Shown here one piece after another: positions 36,038-44,171 of a DNA stretch of 64,000 nt; within the stretch, counting starts at the first letter, position 1; each line of letters begins with the position of its first letter. A program made the translations under genes and the position numbers. A model generated the notes under the pieces. That model was not told the DNA's origin. It made no database searches and worked only from the letters and a program-made list of their open reading frames with translations. Origin of the DNA: Evansella halocellulosilytica (GTDB lineage Bacteria > Bacillota > Bacilli > Bacillales > Salisediminibacteriaceae); contig NZ_NIST01000001.1 in assembly GCF_002335745.1 (NCBI RefSeq), positions 1,230,178-1,294,177 on the forward strand, read 5' to 3'.

Positions 36038-36062
36038 GAGGACCTACCTCCTTTAATCATAT

Positions 36063-36114
36063 ATTGACCACCTGGTCGAGAATATCTTAACACGAAATCG
36101 ACCAGGTGGTCAAT
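36063..36114 (-). promoter_or_regulatory. Paired TetR operators and promoter of the exporter operon
   Basis: Two 17-bp arms (ATTGACCACCTGGTCGA and its exact reverse complement, 36063-36079 and 36098-36114) are separated by 18 bases. Each arm is itself a GACCA..TGGTC dyad, as expected for two TetR dimers. On the minus strand TTGACC in one arm and TAAGAT 18 bases on form a promoter, with the second arm at the transcription start. Autoregulation by the TetR product is inferred. Confidence 0.7.
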
Positions 36115-36453
36115 GACGTTTTTGTAAAAATTTGTGTGACTAAAATTAGTCTTAAATCCGTGATGAAATAAATTGTACTTTGTAAGAACCTTAATAATCT
36201 TTCGATTTAACATTATTGGATAGTGACTCGAATCCGTTACTGGCGGACGCCTTCCGCCCGCAAAAAGCGAGTAGATGGATGGCATATCAACAACTGTTAT
36301 CACCGATTCTTATTAGTTTGTTGTTTCCAGCTTTTCTTTATTTAATTTTCGTGTGTTGCTTTTGAAGCATAAGATTGACAAGGTTAATCTTGTTGAAACT
36401 TCATTCAAAATGTTTCGTACATGTACAAAATGGAAATGTATGGAGGGAAGCAG
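36115..36453. other. Intergenic region with a GC-rich hairpin remnant
   Basis: No gene is visible. At about 36240-36260 the GC-rich stem GGCGGA/TCCGCC occurs in otherwise AT-rich DNA. It resembles the CGCTT-CCGCGGGC repeats scattered in Bacillus genomes, such as the one at 62461-62586 here. Confidence 0.4.
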
Positions 36454-36780
36454 ATGAAAAGTAGAAAACAAGCAAAACGAGAGCTGGAGTTTGATGTGGA
36501 ATTTCAGGGGCAAATCCAGAATCAAAAGCAAAAAGGGTTTATTTTTGTAGGAATCATGTCTGTGTTTTTTATTATTTATTCAGCTGTCATGTTTCAATTA
36601 GGTCTTGATATAGTTGAAGTTGTATCTTCGGTAATCTTCTTATACATAGGTACGTGGTTTGGAGCAAGTACGGTTTTAAATTTACGAAAACGGCAGTGGA
36701 GGTGGGTCCTTTACTTATTTTGTACTGTCTTTATTTTGTATCGAGGTTGGGAAGTTATTAGAGAACCGTTATTAATCTAA
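36454..36780 (+). CDS. Small membrane protein of unknown function
   Basis: A 108-residue protein: a charged N-terminus (KSRKQAKRELEFDVEFQGQ), then three hydrophobic segments (about 30-50, 55-75, 85-100). The ATG at 36454 has GGAGGG upstream. Not recognised; no partner genes nearby. Confidence 0.6.
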   Translation: MKSRKQAKRELEFDVEFQGQIQNQKQKGFIFVGIMSVFFIIYSAVMFQLGLDIVEVVSSVIFLYIGTWFGASTVLNLRKRQWRWVLYLFCTVFILYRGWEVIREPLLI

Positions 36781-36916
36781 AAAAGCTGTCACGTATATTA
36801 AAATAGGACAGTATCATATCAAATATTCATACTGTATATATATCAAATGTAAAAATAAAGGAATCATGCTCCTTTAGGAAGAAGTATACAGTTAACTTAT
36901 GAAGGAGGTGGACACG

Positions 36917-37207
36917 TTGGAGAAGCTGACAGATGAAGAAGTGCAACAAAAGCTAGTAGATGCAGATGGTTGGAACCTTGTCGATGAAAAGTGGATTGAG
37001 AAGAAGTATCGGTTTAAAGATTACTTGAAGGGGATTGATTTTGTTCAAAAAATCGCAAAAATATCTGAAGATGCGAATCATCACCCTTTCATTTCGATCG
37101 ATTACAAATTGATTCGTGTGAAATTATCCTCATGGAAAGAGAACGGTTTAACAGATCTAGACTTTAAACTTGCCCATGAATATGATACACATTATGAAAA
37201 AAGGTAG
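36917..37207 (+). CDS. phhB: Pterin-4a-carbinolamine dehydratase
   Basis: A 96-residue PCD/DCoH-type enzyme that dehydrates 4a-hydroxytetrahydrobiopterin after aromatic amino acid hydroxylation. The signature [22 protein letters not shown] near residue 60 carries the catalytic His pair, and a later His in LAHEYD completes the site. The TTG at 36917 follows AAGGAGGTG. It precedes the phenylalanine hydroxylase gene by 100 bases, which fits cofactor recycling for that enzyme. Confidence 0.9.
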   Translation: MEKLTDEEVQQKLVDADGWNLVDEKWIEKKYRFKDYLKGIDFVQKIAKISEDANHHPFISIDYKLIRVKLSSWKENGLTDLDFKLAHEYDTHYEKR

Positions 37208-37307
37208 TGATGCTCACATAAGGAAAAGTGATCTTTAGCGAAGTACGCAAGTCCTCACAAGAATGAGCATAAAGAAGTAAAATTTCGAAAAAAAGGGGAG
37301 TTACTTC

Positions 37308-39029
37308 ATGCTGACAAGGACGGTACCGAAACATTTAAGGAAATATACTGTTAAGCAAAATTATGAACATTATTCGGCGATTAACCATGCAGTATGGCGG
37401 TATGTGATGCGGCAAAACCATCACTCGTTAAAGGATTTAGCGCATGAAGCCTACATAACTGGGCTGAAGGCATCCGGAATATCGATAGAAAGACTTCCGA
37501 ATGTCGATGAGATGAACGAATGTCTAGCTCCGTTTGGGTGGGGAGCAGCAACGATTGACGGATTTATTCCGGGAGTAGCATTCTTTGAGTATCAAGCCAA
37601 TGGTATTTTGCCTATCGTAGCGGAAATAAGGAAGCTAGAGAATATACAATACACACCTGCTCCGGACATTATTCATGAGGCCGCTGGTCACGCGCCAATT
37701 CTTTGTGATGAAAAGTATTCAGAGTATGTGAAGTTGTTTGGGAATATTGGAAAAAAAGCGATTGCGACAAAAGAAGAACACGCTCACTTTGAAGCAGTTA
37801 GACATTACTCGAACCTGCTTGAAAAAGGAGAGTCAACGGAAGAGGAAATTGCCGCCGCAAAAGCAAAAATCGATGAAGTGGCAGCGACGATTAAAGGGAT
37901 TTCTGAAGCTGAACGAATCTCTCGTCTCTATTGGTGGACCGTTGAATATGGATTAATCGGTGATATTGACAATCCGAAAATATATGGAGCTGGACTTTTA
38001 TCCTCTGTTTCAGAAGGAAGTAATATTTTAAGTCCTGAAGTTGAAAAAATTCCTTATAATGTTGAAAAGATGGTGAATACTGGGTTTGACATCACGAAGC
38101 CGCAGCCTCAGTTATTCGTCTGTAAAGATTTTGACCAGTTAATTGAAGGTGTTAAACAGTTTGCTAAAGAAATGGCTTTCATGAAAGGAGGTACTGAAAG
38201 TTTACAGAAGGCGGTTGATTCGGCGAATATTGCAACAGTTGAGTACAGTTCTGGACTTCAAGTGACCGGAATTGTAAGCGGTTACAAAAGTAATGAAAAC
38301 GGAGATCCAATCTATTTGCACATGATTGGACCGACAGCATTAGCCTATCAAAATCGTCAATTGACCGGCCATGGAACGGAAACACACAAAGAGGGTTTTG
38401 GAGCACCAGTCGGGAAGTTGAAAGAAGTACCTACACCGTTAGAGGATTTGTCAGAAGATGAATTAAATATGCTCGGCATCGAAAATGGCAGAGAATGTTC
38501 TTTGAAGTTTGCAAGCGGTGTTAAAGTGAATGGAATCGTGCGCAACATTGTAAGAAATGATGGGAAAAATCAACTTATTTCTTTTGAAAATTGTAAAGTT
38601 ACTTGCTTAGATGAAGTACTTTTCCAGCCTGAGTGGGGCATGTATGACATGGCTGTTGGAGCATCGATCCCTTCAGTATATGCAGGAGCAGCAGACGGTG
38701 AAAGCTATTATTCAATTGATGAAAATGAACTGAATGAGAATACTCATGAAGCTCCGGAACAAACTGAACTCGATCAATTATATCAACAAATAAGAGATGT
38801 ACGAGAAGGGAATAAAGAAAATGAACGGGCAGTGATCTTAGTTGTTGCAGAAAAGCTGAAGGAAGTTTATCCGAATGATTGGCTGCTACGCCTTGAAATC
38901 GTCGAGTTGCTACAAGAAAAAGACTGGCTCTCTGATGTGAAAGCTGAACTGTTAGTAGATTTGGAAAAGTTACAAACAAAAAGCGAGGAACTTGAATCTT
39001 TAATTAATAATGGCTTGAAAATAGGTTAA
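37308..39029 (+). CDS. phhA: Phenylalanine 4-monooxygenase, long Bacillus type
   Basis: A 573-residue pterin-dependent aromatic amino acid hydroxylase. The iron site HEAAGHAPIL (His near residues 123 and 128) and the third ligand Glu in WWTVEYGLIGD (near 213) are present. The catalytic domain covers about 1-290. A further 280 residues, rich in beta-like then acidic helical sequence, follow; typical bacterial PhhA is only about 260-300 residues. Long forms are known in the B. cereus group. Converts phenylalanine to tyrosine. AAAAGGGG precedes the ATG. Confidence 0.9.
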   Translation: MLTRTVPKHLRKYTVKQNYEHYSAINHAVWRYVMRQNHHSLKDLAHEAYITGLKASGISIERLPNVDEMNECLAPFGWGAATIDGFIPGVAFFEYQANGILPIVAEIRKLENIQYTPAPDIIHEAAGHAPILCDEKYSEYVKLFGNIGKKAIATKEEHAHFEAVRHYSNLLEKGESTEEEIAAAKAKIDEVAATIKGISEAERISRLYWWTVEYGLIGDIDNPKIYGAGLLSSVSEGSNILSPEVEKIPYNVEKMVNTGFDITKPQPQLFVCKDFDQLIEGVKQFAKEMAFMKGGTESLQKAVDSANIATVEYSSGLQVTGIVSGYKSNENGDPIYLHMIGPTALAYQNRQLTGHGTETHKEGFGAPVGKLKEVPTPLEDLSEDELNMLGIENGRECSLKFASGVKVNGIVRNIVRNDGKNQLISFENCKVTCLDEVLFQPEWGMYDMAVGASIPSVYAGAADGESYYSIDENELNENTHEAPEQTELDQLYQQIRDVREGNKENERAVILVVAEKLKEVYPNDWLLRLEIVELLQEKDWLSDVKAELLVDLEKLQTKSEELESLINNGLKIG

Positions 39030-39039
39030 GGATAAAAAA

Positions 39040-39066
39040 TTCGACAAGTGCCTGGCACTTGTCGAA
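39040..39066. terminator. Hairpin terminator with GTGCCTGGCAC core
   Basis: TTCGACAAGTGCC-T-GGCACTTGTCGAA, perfect, with a six-T tail on the minus strand and ACTTTT on the plus strand, between convergent genes. The stem is the same sequence as the tyrZ terminator at 1038-1074. Confidence 0.85.
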
Positions 39067-39074
39067 ACTTTTCA

Positions 39075-39896
39075 TTATTCGTTGACGACTTGGTTGACAA
39101 TGTTGTGTACATCCGACCGGCTGATTTTCTCTTTTCCTTCAGCTAATGCATCAAGTGTAGCGTGCGCAAGAGCTAAAGGTATCTCGCAGAAATGCTGGAT
39201 CTTTTCATTGTCAATGCTTTCTAAATACTCATCTGCTAACGCTAAATTTTCCCGAGCATATGAAAACATATCGTCCCACTCCCAGCCGTCTGGAAAGAAG
39301 TCGACACCTCCGCGTTCCAAATCTTCTTCACGATTGCGCAGAATATTAACTGATTGTAAACCTCTGCCAAAACCGATCGCCAATTCTTTATTCGTTTCCA
39401 CATCATCAAACCACTTCCACAAATCTGAAAGCATAACACCGACAAGACCGGCTACATAATACGTATATTCATCAAGGTCTTCTTTCGTACGGATTTTCCA
39501 ATCTTGGTCGACCCATTTCGCCATTCCTTTTCCCATCGTAGCAGTTGAACCCAAGACATCAGGTACTGACTCACGAGGACAGACGTTAATCCAGTCATAC
39601 AACCTTAATGAAACTTCTGGCAGCTTATTTTTGTAAGGCTGAAGTAGGGAAGCAAGATTTTCTTTACTTACATTATTGTTTAACACTTCACTAATCGACT
39701 GTAATAACGTTGACTTATCTTTTGCGGGCAAATCAGGGTGATCTTCAATTTCATCGATCGCTCTCATACATAAATAAGCGCCAGTTACTGCTTCTTTCAA
39801 CTTTTCTGGAAGGTATGTAATTGGAATGAAAAATGTTCTGCTCGTCTCTTTTAACATTTCTAGCGCATCGTTATGAAGAGTTTTTGTTTCTTTCAT
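39075..39896 (-). CDS. Squalene/phytoene synthase-family prenyltransferase
   Basis: A 273-residue all-helical trans-isoprenyl synthase-fold protein. The first acidic motif is MRAIDEIEDHPD near residue 45 and the second NILRNREEDLERGGVDFFP near residue 187, matching the DxxxD/E and NxxRDxxED motifs with one substitution (N for the usual D after R). It would condense two prenyl diphosphates. No carotenoid or hopanoid genes are adjacent. ATG at 39896 follows GAGAGG; a GTG seven codons upstream is possible. Product unknown. Confidence 0.8.
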   Translation of the reverse strand: MKETKTLHNDALEMLKETSRTFFIPITYLPEKLKEAVTGAYLCMRAIDEIEDHPDLPAKDKSTLLQSISEVLNNNVSKENLASLLQPYKNKLPEVSLRLYDWINVCPRESVPDVLGSTATMGKGMAKWVDQDWKIRTKEDLDEYTYYVAGLVGVMLSDLWKWFDDVETNKELAIGFGRGLQSVNILRNREEDLERGGVDFFPDGWEWDDMFSYARENLALADEYLESIDNEKIQHFCEIPLALAHATLDALAEGKEKISRSDVHNIVNQVVNE

Positions 39897-40177
39897 CACT
39901 GGGTGCCTCTCTTTCACTGAAGGTTAAAAATATATATACAATTATCCCTAAAAAATGGAATATATATTCACTTCAAAAGATTGTTTGTGTCTATTATAAC
40001 GTGCTTGTCTTTTTAATAAAAGTTACGACTATTGCTAAAATGAAATTGGATACTTTTTCTAATCGTTCAGTCAAAAAACTGCATAACATTTCGAGTCATA
40101 TTCTGATCATTTATATGCCGAATATTAATGAATGGTGACGTTAATAACCTCATTCTTGATTTTTGAAAATTATATAT
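39897..40177. other. AT-rich intergenic region
   Basis: About 280 bases between divergent genes with no supported open frame or recognised hairpin. It ends at the CsoR-type promoter. Confidence 0.4.
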
Positions 40178-40205
40178 TGCATACCGTGCAGGGGTATAGT
40201 ATGAT
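40178..40205 (+). promoter_or_regulatory. CsoR-type copper operator/promoter 1
   Basis: -35 TTGCAT (40178-40183) and -10 TATGAT (40200-40205) flank the dyad ATACCGTGCAGGGGTAT (40181-40197). The ATACC-N7-GGTAT form is that of CsoR sites in bacilli, and spacing to the -10 is the same as at the csoR and copA promoters in this window. Confidence 0.75.
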
Positions 40206-40238
40206 GGTTGCAAAGCCAAATATGGGAGGTTTGATAAA

Positions 40239-40865
40239 ATGGGAACCCCGAAAATGGTTGTGTTAGCTGTCAATGGAGGAATCGGCTTTGGGGCAAAATT
40301 GAAGCCGAAACAGATGATTGCCCTGGGGAAATATTTAAATGAAGACGATGAAATAGAAATGACAACGTTTCAACAATTAATTATAAAGGTAGAAGAATCA
40401 AAAGTAGAGAATGCTAAGAAGGAACTGGAAAGTGTCGGGTTATTTATTTATAAGGTAGGACCTTATGTAAAAAGTTTACGGACGTGTAATTTCTGTAAAG
40501 GGGCAGAAGAAGAGGGAATGTCCGTTGCCATAGAGTTAAATCGCCGAATTGCCGGTCAAGAAGTCCCATTCACCTTGCGGCCCGCCTATACTGGGTGTCC
40601 AAATGCATGCGGGGAACCGCTTATCAATGACATCGGAGTCATTAAACGGAAAGAACACTTTGAGCTTTATATCGGGGGTAAAGCTGTAGGAGAAGATGCT
40701 CGGACTGGGGTACTATTAAAAGCTGGCTTAAGCCCCGCTGAGCTGTATGACTTAGTCGACCGCGTTATTGATATTTATCGGAAAAACGGACGTAGAAGAG
40801 AGAGAATGGCAAAGTTTATAGACAGGTATGGCTTAGAAAAAATAAAAGAAGAAACCGGAGTTTAA
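40239..40865 (+). CDS. Small nitrite/sulfite reductase-like [4Fe-4S] protein in the copper regulon
   Basis: A 208-residue protein related to the ferredoxin-like and 4Fe-4S halves of nitrite/sulfite reductases. It has an N-terminal half-domain with a TTFQQL motif (TTRQ-like), then Cys83-x2-Cys86 and Cys120-x3-Cys124 (CNFC, CPNAC). These could bind a [4Fe-4S] cluster and perhaps siroheme. At 208 residues it is far shorter than true reductases, so catalysis is doubtful. ATG after GGGAGG. Its promoter carries a CsoR-type operator, and csoR is the next gene. A copper-stress role is inferred from this context. Confidence 0.75.
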   Translation: MGTPKMVVLAVNGGIGFGAKLKPKQMIALGKYLNEDDEIEMTTFQQLIIKVEESKVENAKKELESVGLFIYKVGPYVKSLRTCNFCKGAEEEGMSVAIELNRRIAGQEVPFTLRPAYTGCPNACGEPLINDIGVIKRKEHFELYIGGKAVGEDARTGVLLKAGLSPAELYDLVDRVIDIYRKNGRRRERMAKFIDRYGLEKIKEETGV

Positions 40866-40957
40866 GTAGAAATCAAACGACCATTAGTATCAAATACCTT
40901 TACTAGGGTAGGCTAAAGGCGGTATAAATGAAGGATTTTTTTATAAGATCAGAATAA

Positions 40958-40986
40958 TTGAATACCTTACATGGGTATAGTAAGAT
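40958..40986 (+). promoter_or_regulatory. CsoR-type copper operator/promoter 2 (csoR-copZ)
   Basis: -35 TTGAAT (40958-40963), 17-base spacer, -10 TAAGAT (40981-40986). The dyad ATACCTTACATGGGTAT (40962-40978) fills the spacer. Predicts autorepression of csoR relieved by Cu(I). Confidence 0.8.
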
Positions 40987-41040
40987 AAATGTTAATGAAA
41001 TGTTTATGTTTGAGATTAAAGAAGCAGGGAGGCGAGGAAA

Positions 41041-41382
41041 TTGGCACAACATGATGAAGTAAAACTTATTGAAGAACTTGAGGATAATTGTTGTGAGGAA
41101 AGTGATTTGCACGGACGTGTCCCAGATGACGTAAAGGAAAGTTTACTAAAGCGTATGAATCGTATTGAAGGTCAAGTACGCGGCATTAAAGGAATGATTG
41201 AGCGTGACGTCTACTGTGATGACATCTTAAACCAAATGTCTGCTGTACAATCTGCATTAAAGGCCGTCTCGCGTTTGTTGTTAGACAGTCACATGAAAAC
41301 GTGTGTTATCGAACGTTTAAAAGAAGAAGATACAGAAGTAGTCGATGAATTTTTAAAAACGGTATCAAAATTAATGAAATAA
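41041..41382 (+). CDS. csoR: CsoR copper-sensing repressor
   Basis: A 113-residue all-helical DUF156 repressor. The Cu(I) ligands are in place: Cys59 (VYCDD), His84 and Cys88 (SHMKTC). The helix LLKRMNRIEGQVRGIKGMIE is the family hallmark. TTG start after GGAGGCGAGG. It should bind the ATACC-N7-GGTAT sites before this gene, copA and the upstream reductase-like gene, and be released by Cu(I). Co-transcribed with copZ. Confidence 0.95.
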   Translation: MAQHDEVKLIEELEDNCCEESDLHGRVPDDVKESLLKRMNRIEGQVRGIKGMIERDVYCDDILNQMSAVQSALKAVSRLLLDSHMKTCVIERLKEEDTEVVDEFLKTVSKLMK

Positions 41383-41417
41383 AGTTTATATAAAAAAACG
41401 AAAAGGTGGTATATAAA

Positions 41418-41624
41418 ATGGCCAAAGAAACAATTAAAGTAGATGGAATGTCTTGCGGACACTGTGTATCTGCAGTTGAGGGAAGTGTCGGTCAGATGAA
41501 TGGTGTATCAAGTGTAAAAGTGAACTTGGATCAAGGGCTTGTCGATGTTGAGTTTGACGCAAATGTTCTCACACTAGAAAAAATTAAAGAAGAAATTGAT
41601 GAGCAAGGTTATGATGTTGTATAA
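41418..41624 (+). CDS. copZ: CopZ copper chaperone
   Basis: A 68-residue HMA-domain protein with the Cu(I)-binding motif GMSCGHCV near residue 11-18. It delivers Cu(I) to the N-terminal domains of CopA. ATG at 41418 preceded by AAAAGGTGG. It lies 35 bases after csoR and shares its promoter. Confidence 0.95.
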   Translation: MAKETIKVDGMSCGHCVSAVEGSVGQMNGVSSVKVNLDQGLVDVEFDANVLTLEKIKEEIDEQGYDVV

Positions 41625-41636
41625 ATAGAGCATTCT

Positions 41637-41676
41637 AGAAAATAACGTGTTTCATAAAAAAGTCACGTTGTTTTCT
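41637..41676 (+). terminator. Terminator of csoR-copZ
   Basis: AGAAAATAACGTG...CACGTTGTTTTCT stem, 12 bases after copZ and just before the copA promoter, so copA is a separate unit. Confidence 0.6.
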
Positions 41677-41688
41677 AATTCAATATAT

Positions 41689-41713
41689 ATACCTTACCTA
41701 GGTATTGTATATT
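41689..41713 (+). promoter_or_regulatory. CsoR-type copper operator/promoter 3 (copA)
   Basis: Dyad ATACCTTACCTAGGTAT (41689-41705) followed two bases later by -10 TATATT (41708-41713), the same geometry as at the other two sites. The -35 box is poor. Confidence 0.75.
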
Positions 41714-41735
41714 TCCGATAGGAGGGAATAAACAC

Positions 41736-44159
41736 ATGGCTCAAAAAAAGAATGAATCTACACTGAAGATTTCCGGTATGACGTGCGCTGCCTGTGCCAA
41801 TCGGATTGAAAAAGGTCTCACAAAAATGGATGGTGTAAACGATGCAAATGTTAATTTTGCATTGGAGCGTTCAAAAGTTACGTATGATCCTGAAAAGACG
41901 AATGTCACTGAAATCGAAAATAAAATTGAAAAGCTTGGTTATAAGGTTGTAAATGAAAAAGCAGACTTTCATATATCTGGGATGACTTGTGCAGCTTGTG
42001 CAAATCGAATTGAAAAGCGACTGAATAAAATCGAGGGAATTTCAGAAGCAAATGTCAATTTTGCATTAGAGTCAGCTACTGTAGAATATGACGACAGTCA
42101 AGTAAAGCCGAATGAAATGGTCGAAGCGATCAAAAAACTCGGCTTCCAATTAATACCGAAAGCAGATGAACAATCGAGTGTTGACTACAAAGAAAAAGAG
42201 ATTGAAAAACAGACAGGGAAATTTGTTCTTTCGGCCATTTTAACGTTACCTCTATTATGGACGATGGTCGCTCATTTTGAATTTACCGCTTTTATGTATT
42301 TGCCCGATATGTTTATGAATCCGTGGGTTCAGCTTGCTTTAGCTACGCCTGTTCAATTCTTTGTCGGGGCACAATTTTATTCTGGTGCCTATAAAGCGTT
42401 GAAAAATAAAAGTGCGAATATGGACGTATTAGTTGCTCTTGGGACGAGTGCTGCATATTTTTACAGTATTTATTTAGGTTTGGAATGGATGAGAGCTGGG
42501 GCGATAGGAATGCCAGAACTGTACTTTGAAGCAGCAGCGATCATCATTACCCTTATCGTTTTAGGTAAATTGTTTGAGGTACGTGCAAAAAGCCGGACGA
42601 GCAAAGCGATACAAAAGCTATTAGGGTTACAAGCAAAAACGGCAATCGTCATACGAGATGGAGAAGAAGTTGAGGTCCCGATAGAACAAGTCCTGACAGG
42701 AGATACGGTGATCGTCAAACCAGGTGAAAAGGTTCCAGTGGATGGTGAAGTGATCGGTGGCCGTTCTGCAGTTGATGAATCGATGATTACCGGTGAAAGT
42801 ATTCCAGTAGACAAGATTCAAGGGAATGAAGTGATTGGTGCCACGATTAATAAAAATGGCTTATTAAAAGTTAAAGCTACAAAAGTCGGCAAAGATACCG
42901 CGCTGTCGCAAATTGTAAAAGTAGTAGAAGAAGCACAAGGCTCGAAAGCAGATATTCAAAGAATGACTGATAAAGTGTCTGGAATTTTTGTTCCGGTCGT
43001 CGTCCTATTTGCGATTGCAACATTTCTAGTTTGGTACTTTGTAGTTGCACCCGGAGATTTACGCTCAGCACTAATTCCTGTCATTTCAATATTAGTGATT
43101 GCATGTCCTTGTGCACTCGGCTTGGCAACACCGACATCAATTATGGCAGGTTCAGGGCGCTCAGCTGAAATGGGGCTACTTTTTAAAGGCGGCGAGCATT
43201 TAGAAAACACACAAGGAATCGAGACGATTGTTTTAGATAAAACGGGTACTGTAACAAAAGGAGAGCCTGAACTAACGGATGTATATGTCATGGATTCGTT
43301 TACAGAGGAAAAAGTACTGCAATTAGTCGCTTCTGCAGAAAGGAACTCTGAACACCCTCTCGCTGAAGCAATCGTCGCAGGCGTGAAAGCTAAAGACATT
43401 CAATTATTAGACTCTGAAAACTTTGAAGCGATTCCAGGTCATGGAATTAGTGCGACAGTCAGTGAATCTGACGTATTAGTAGGTACAAGAAAATTAATGA
43501 AAAAGAATGATGTTGATTTAGACCAGGGAATGGAGCAGATGGAGTCTCTCGAGAATGAAGGAAAGACAGCGATGCTAATCGCAGTAAATCGCCAATTTGC
43601 AGGAATGGTCGCTGTTGCTGATACAGTAAAAGATACTTCCAAAGTCGCGATTCAACGAATGAAGGACTTAGGGCTCGAAGTGATTATGCTTACGGGTGAT
43701 AATAAGCGAACTGCAGAAGCAATTGCGAAGCAAGTAGGCGTCACAAATGTGATTGCGGAGGTGCTTCCTGAACAAAAAAGTGATGAAATCGTAAAGCTTC
43801 AAAAGCAAGGAAAAAAAGTCGCAATGGTTGGAGATGGGATCAATGATGCTCCTGCCTTAGCAATTGCTGATATTGGTATGGCAATTGGAACAGGTACGGA
43901 TGTTGCCATTGAAGCAGCAGATGTCACGCTGATGCGTGGTGATTTAAATAGTGTTGCAGATGCAGTCATCATGAGCAGAAAGACGATGCGAAACATTAAA
44001 CAAAACTTGTTTTTTGCCTTCGTTTATAATACGTCAGCGATTCCGATTGCAGCAATTGGTTTGTTAGCACCTTGGGTAGCCGGTGCTGCAATGGCGTTTA
44101 GTTCGGTATCAGTCGTATTGAATGCATTACGCTTACAAAAAGTAAAGCTAGCGAAGTAA
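41736..44159 (+). CDS. copA: CopA copper-exporting P1B-type ATPase
   Basis: An 807-residue P1B-1 ATPase that pumps Cu(I) out of the cytoplasm. It has two N-terminal HMA domains (GMTCAACANRIE near residues 13 and 82), eight membrane helices, the TGES actuator motif, the transport site CPC in VIACPCALGL near residue 455, the phosphorylation motif DKTGT near 500, an HP dipeptide (SEHPLAEA), and the GDGINDAPAL hinge. Length is normal. GATAGGAGG precedes the ATG. Co-transcribed with the His-rich gene downstream. Confidence 0.97.
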   Translation: MAQKKNESTLKISGMTCAACANRIEKGLTKMDGVNDANVNFALERSKVTYDPEKTNVTEIENKIEKLGYKVVNEKADFHISGMTCAACANRIEKRLNKIEGISEANVNFALESATVEYDDSQVKPNEMVEAIKKLGFQLIPKADEQSSVDYKEKEIEKQTGKFVLSAILTLPLLWTMVAHFEFTAFMYLPDMFMNPWVQLALATPVQFFVGAQFYSGAYKALKNKSANMDVLVALGTSAAYFYSIYLGLEWMRAGAIGMPELYFEAAAIIITLIVLGKLFEVRAKSRTSKAIQKLLGLQAKTAIVIRDGEEVEVPIEQVLTGDTVIVKPGEKVPVDGEVIGGRSAVDESMITGESIPVDKIQGNEVIGATINKNGLLKVKATKVGKDTALSQIVKVVEEAQGSKADIQRMTDKVSGIFVPVVVLFAIATFLVWYFVVAPGDLRSALIPVISILVIACPCALGLATPTSIMAGSGRSAEMGLLFKGGEHLENTQGIETIVLDKTGTVTKGEPELTDVYVMDSFTEEKVLQLVASAERNSEHPLAEAIVAGVKAKDIQLLDSENFEAIPGHGISATVSESDVLVGTRKLMKKNDVDLDQGMEQMESLENEGKTAMLIAVNRQFAGMVAVADTVKDTSKVAIQRMKDLGLEVIMLTGDNKRTAEAIAKQVGVTNVIAEVLPEQKSDEIVKLQKQGKKVAMVGDGINDAPALAIADIGMAIGTGTDVAIEAADVTLMRGDLNSVADAVIMSRKTMRNIKQNLFFAFVYNTSAIPIAAIGLLAPWVAGAAMAFSSVSVVLNALRLQKVKLAK

Positions 44160-44171
44160 GGAGGGATGAAC

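Noticed and set aside
42956..43399. 147-codon minus-strand frame inside copA
   Set aside because: Shadow frame of a well-conserved P-type ATPase; composition is that of reverse-read coding sequence.
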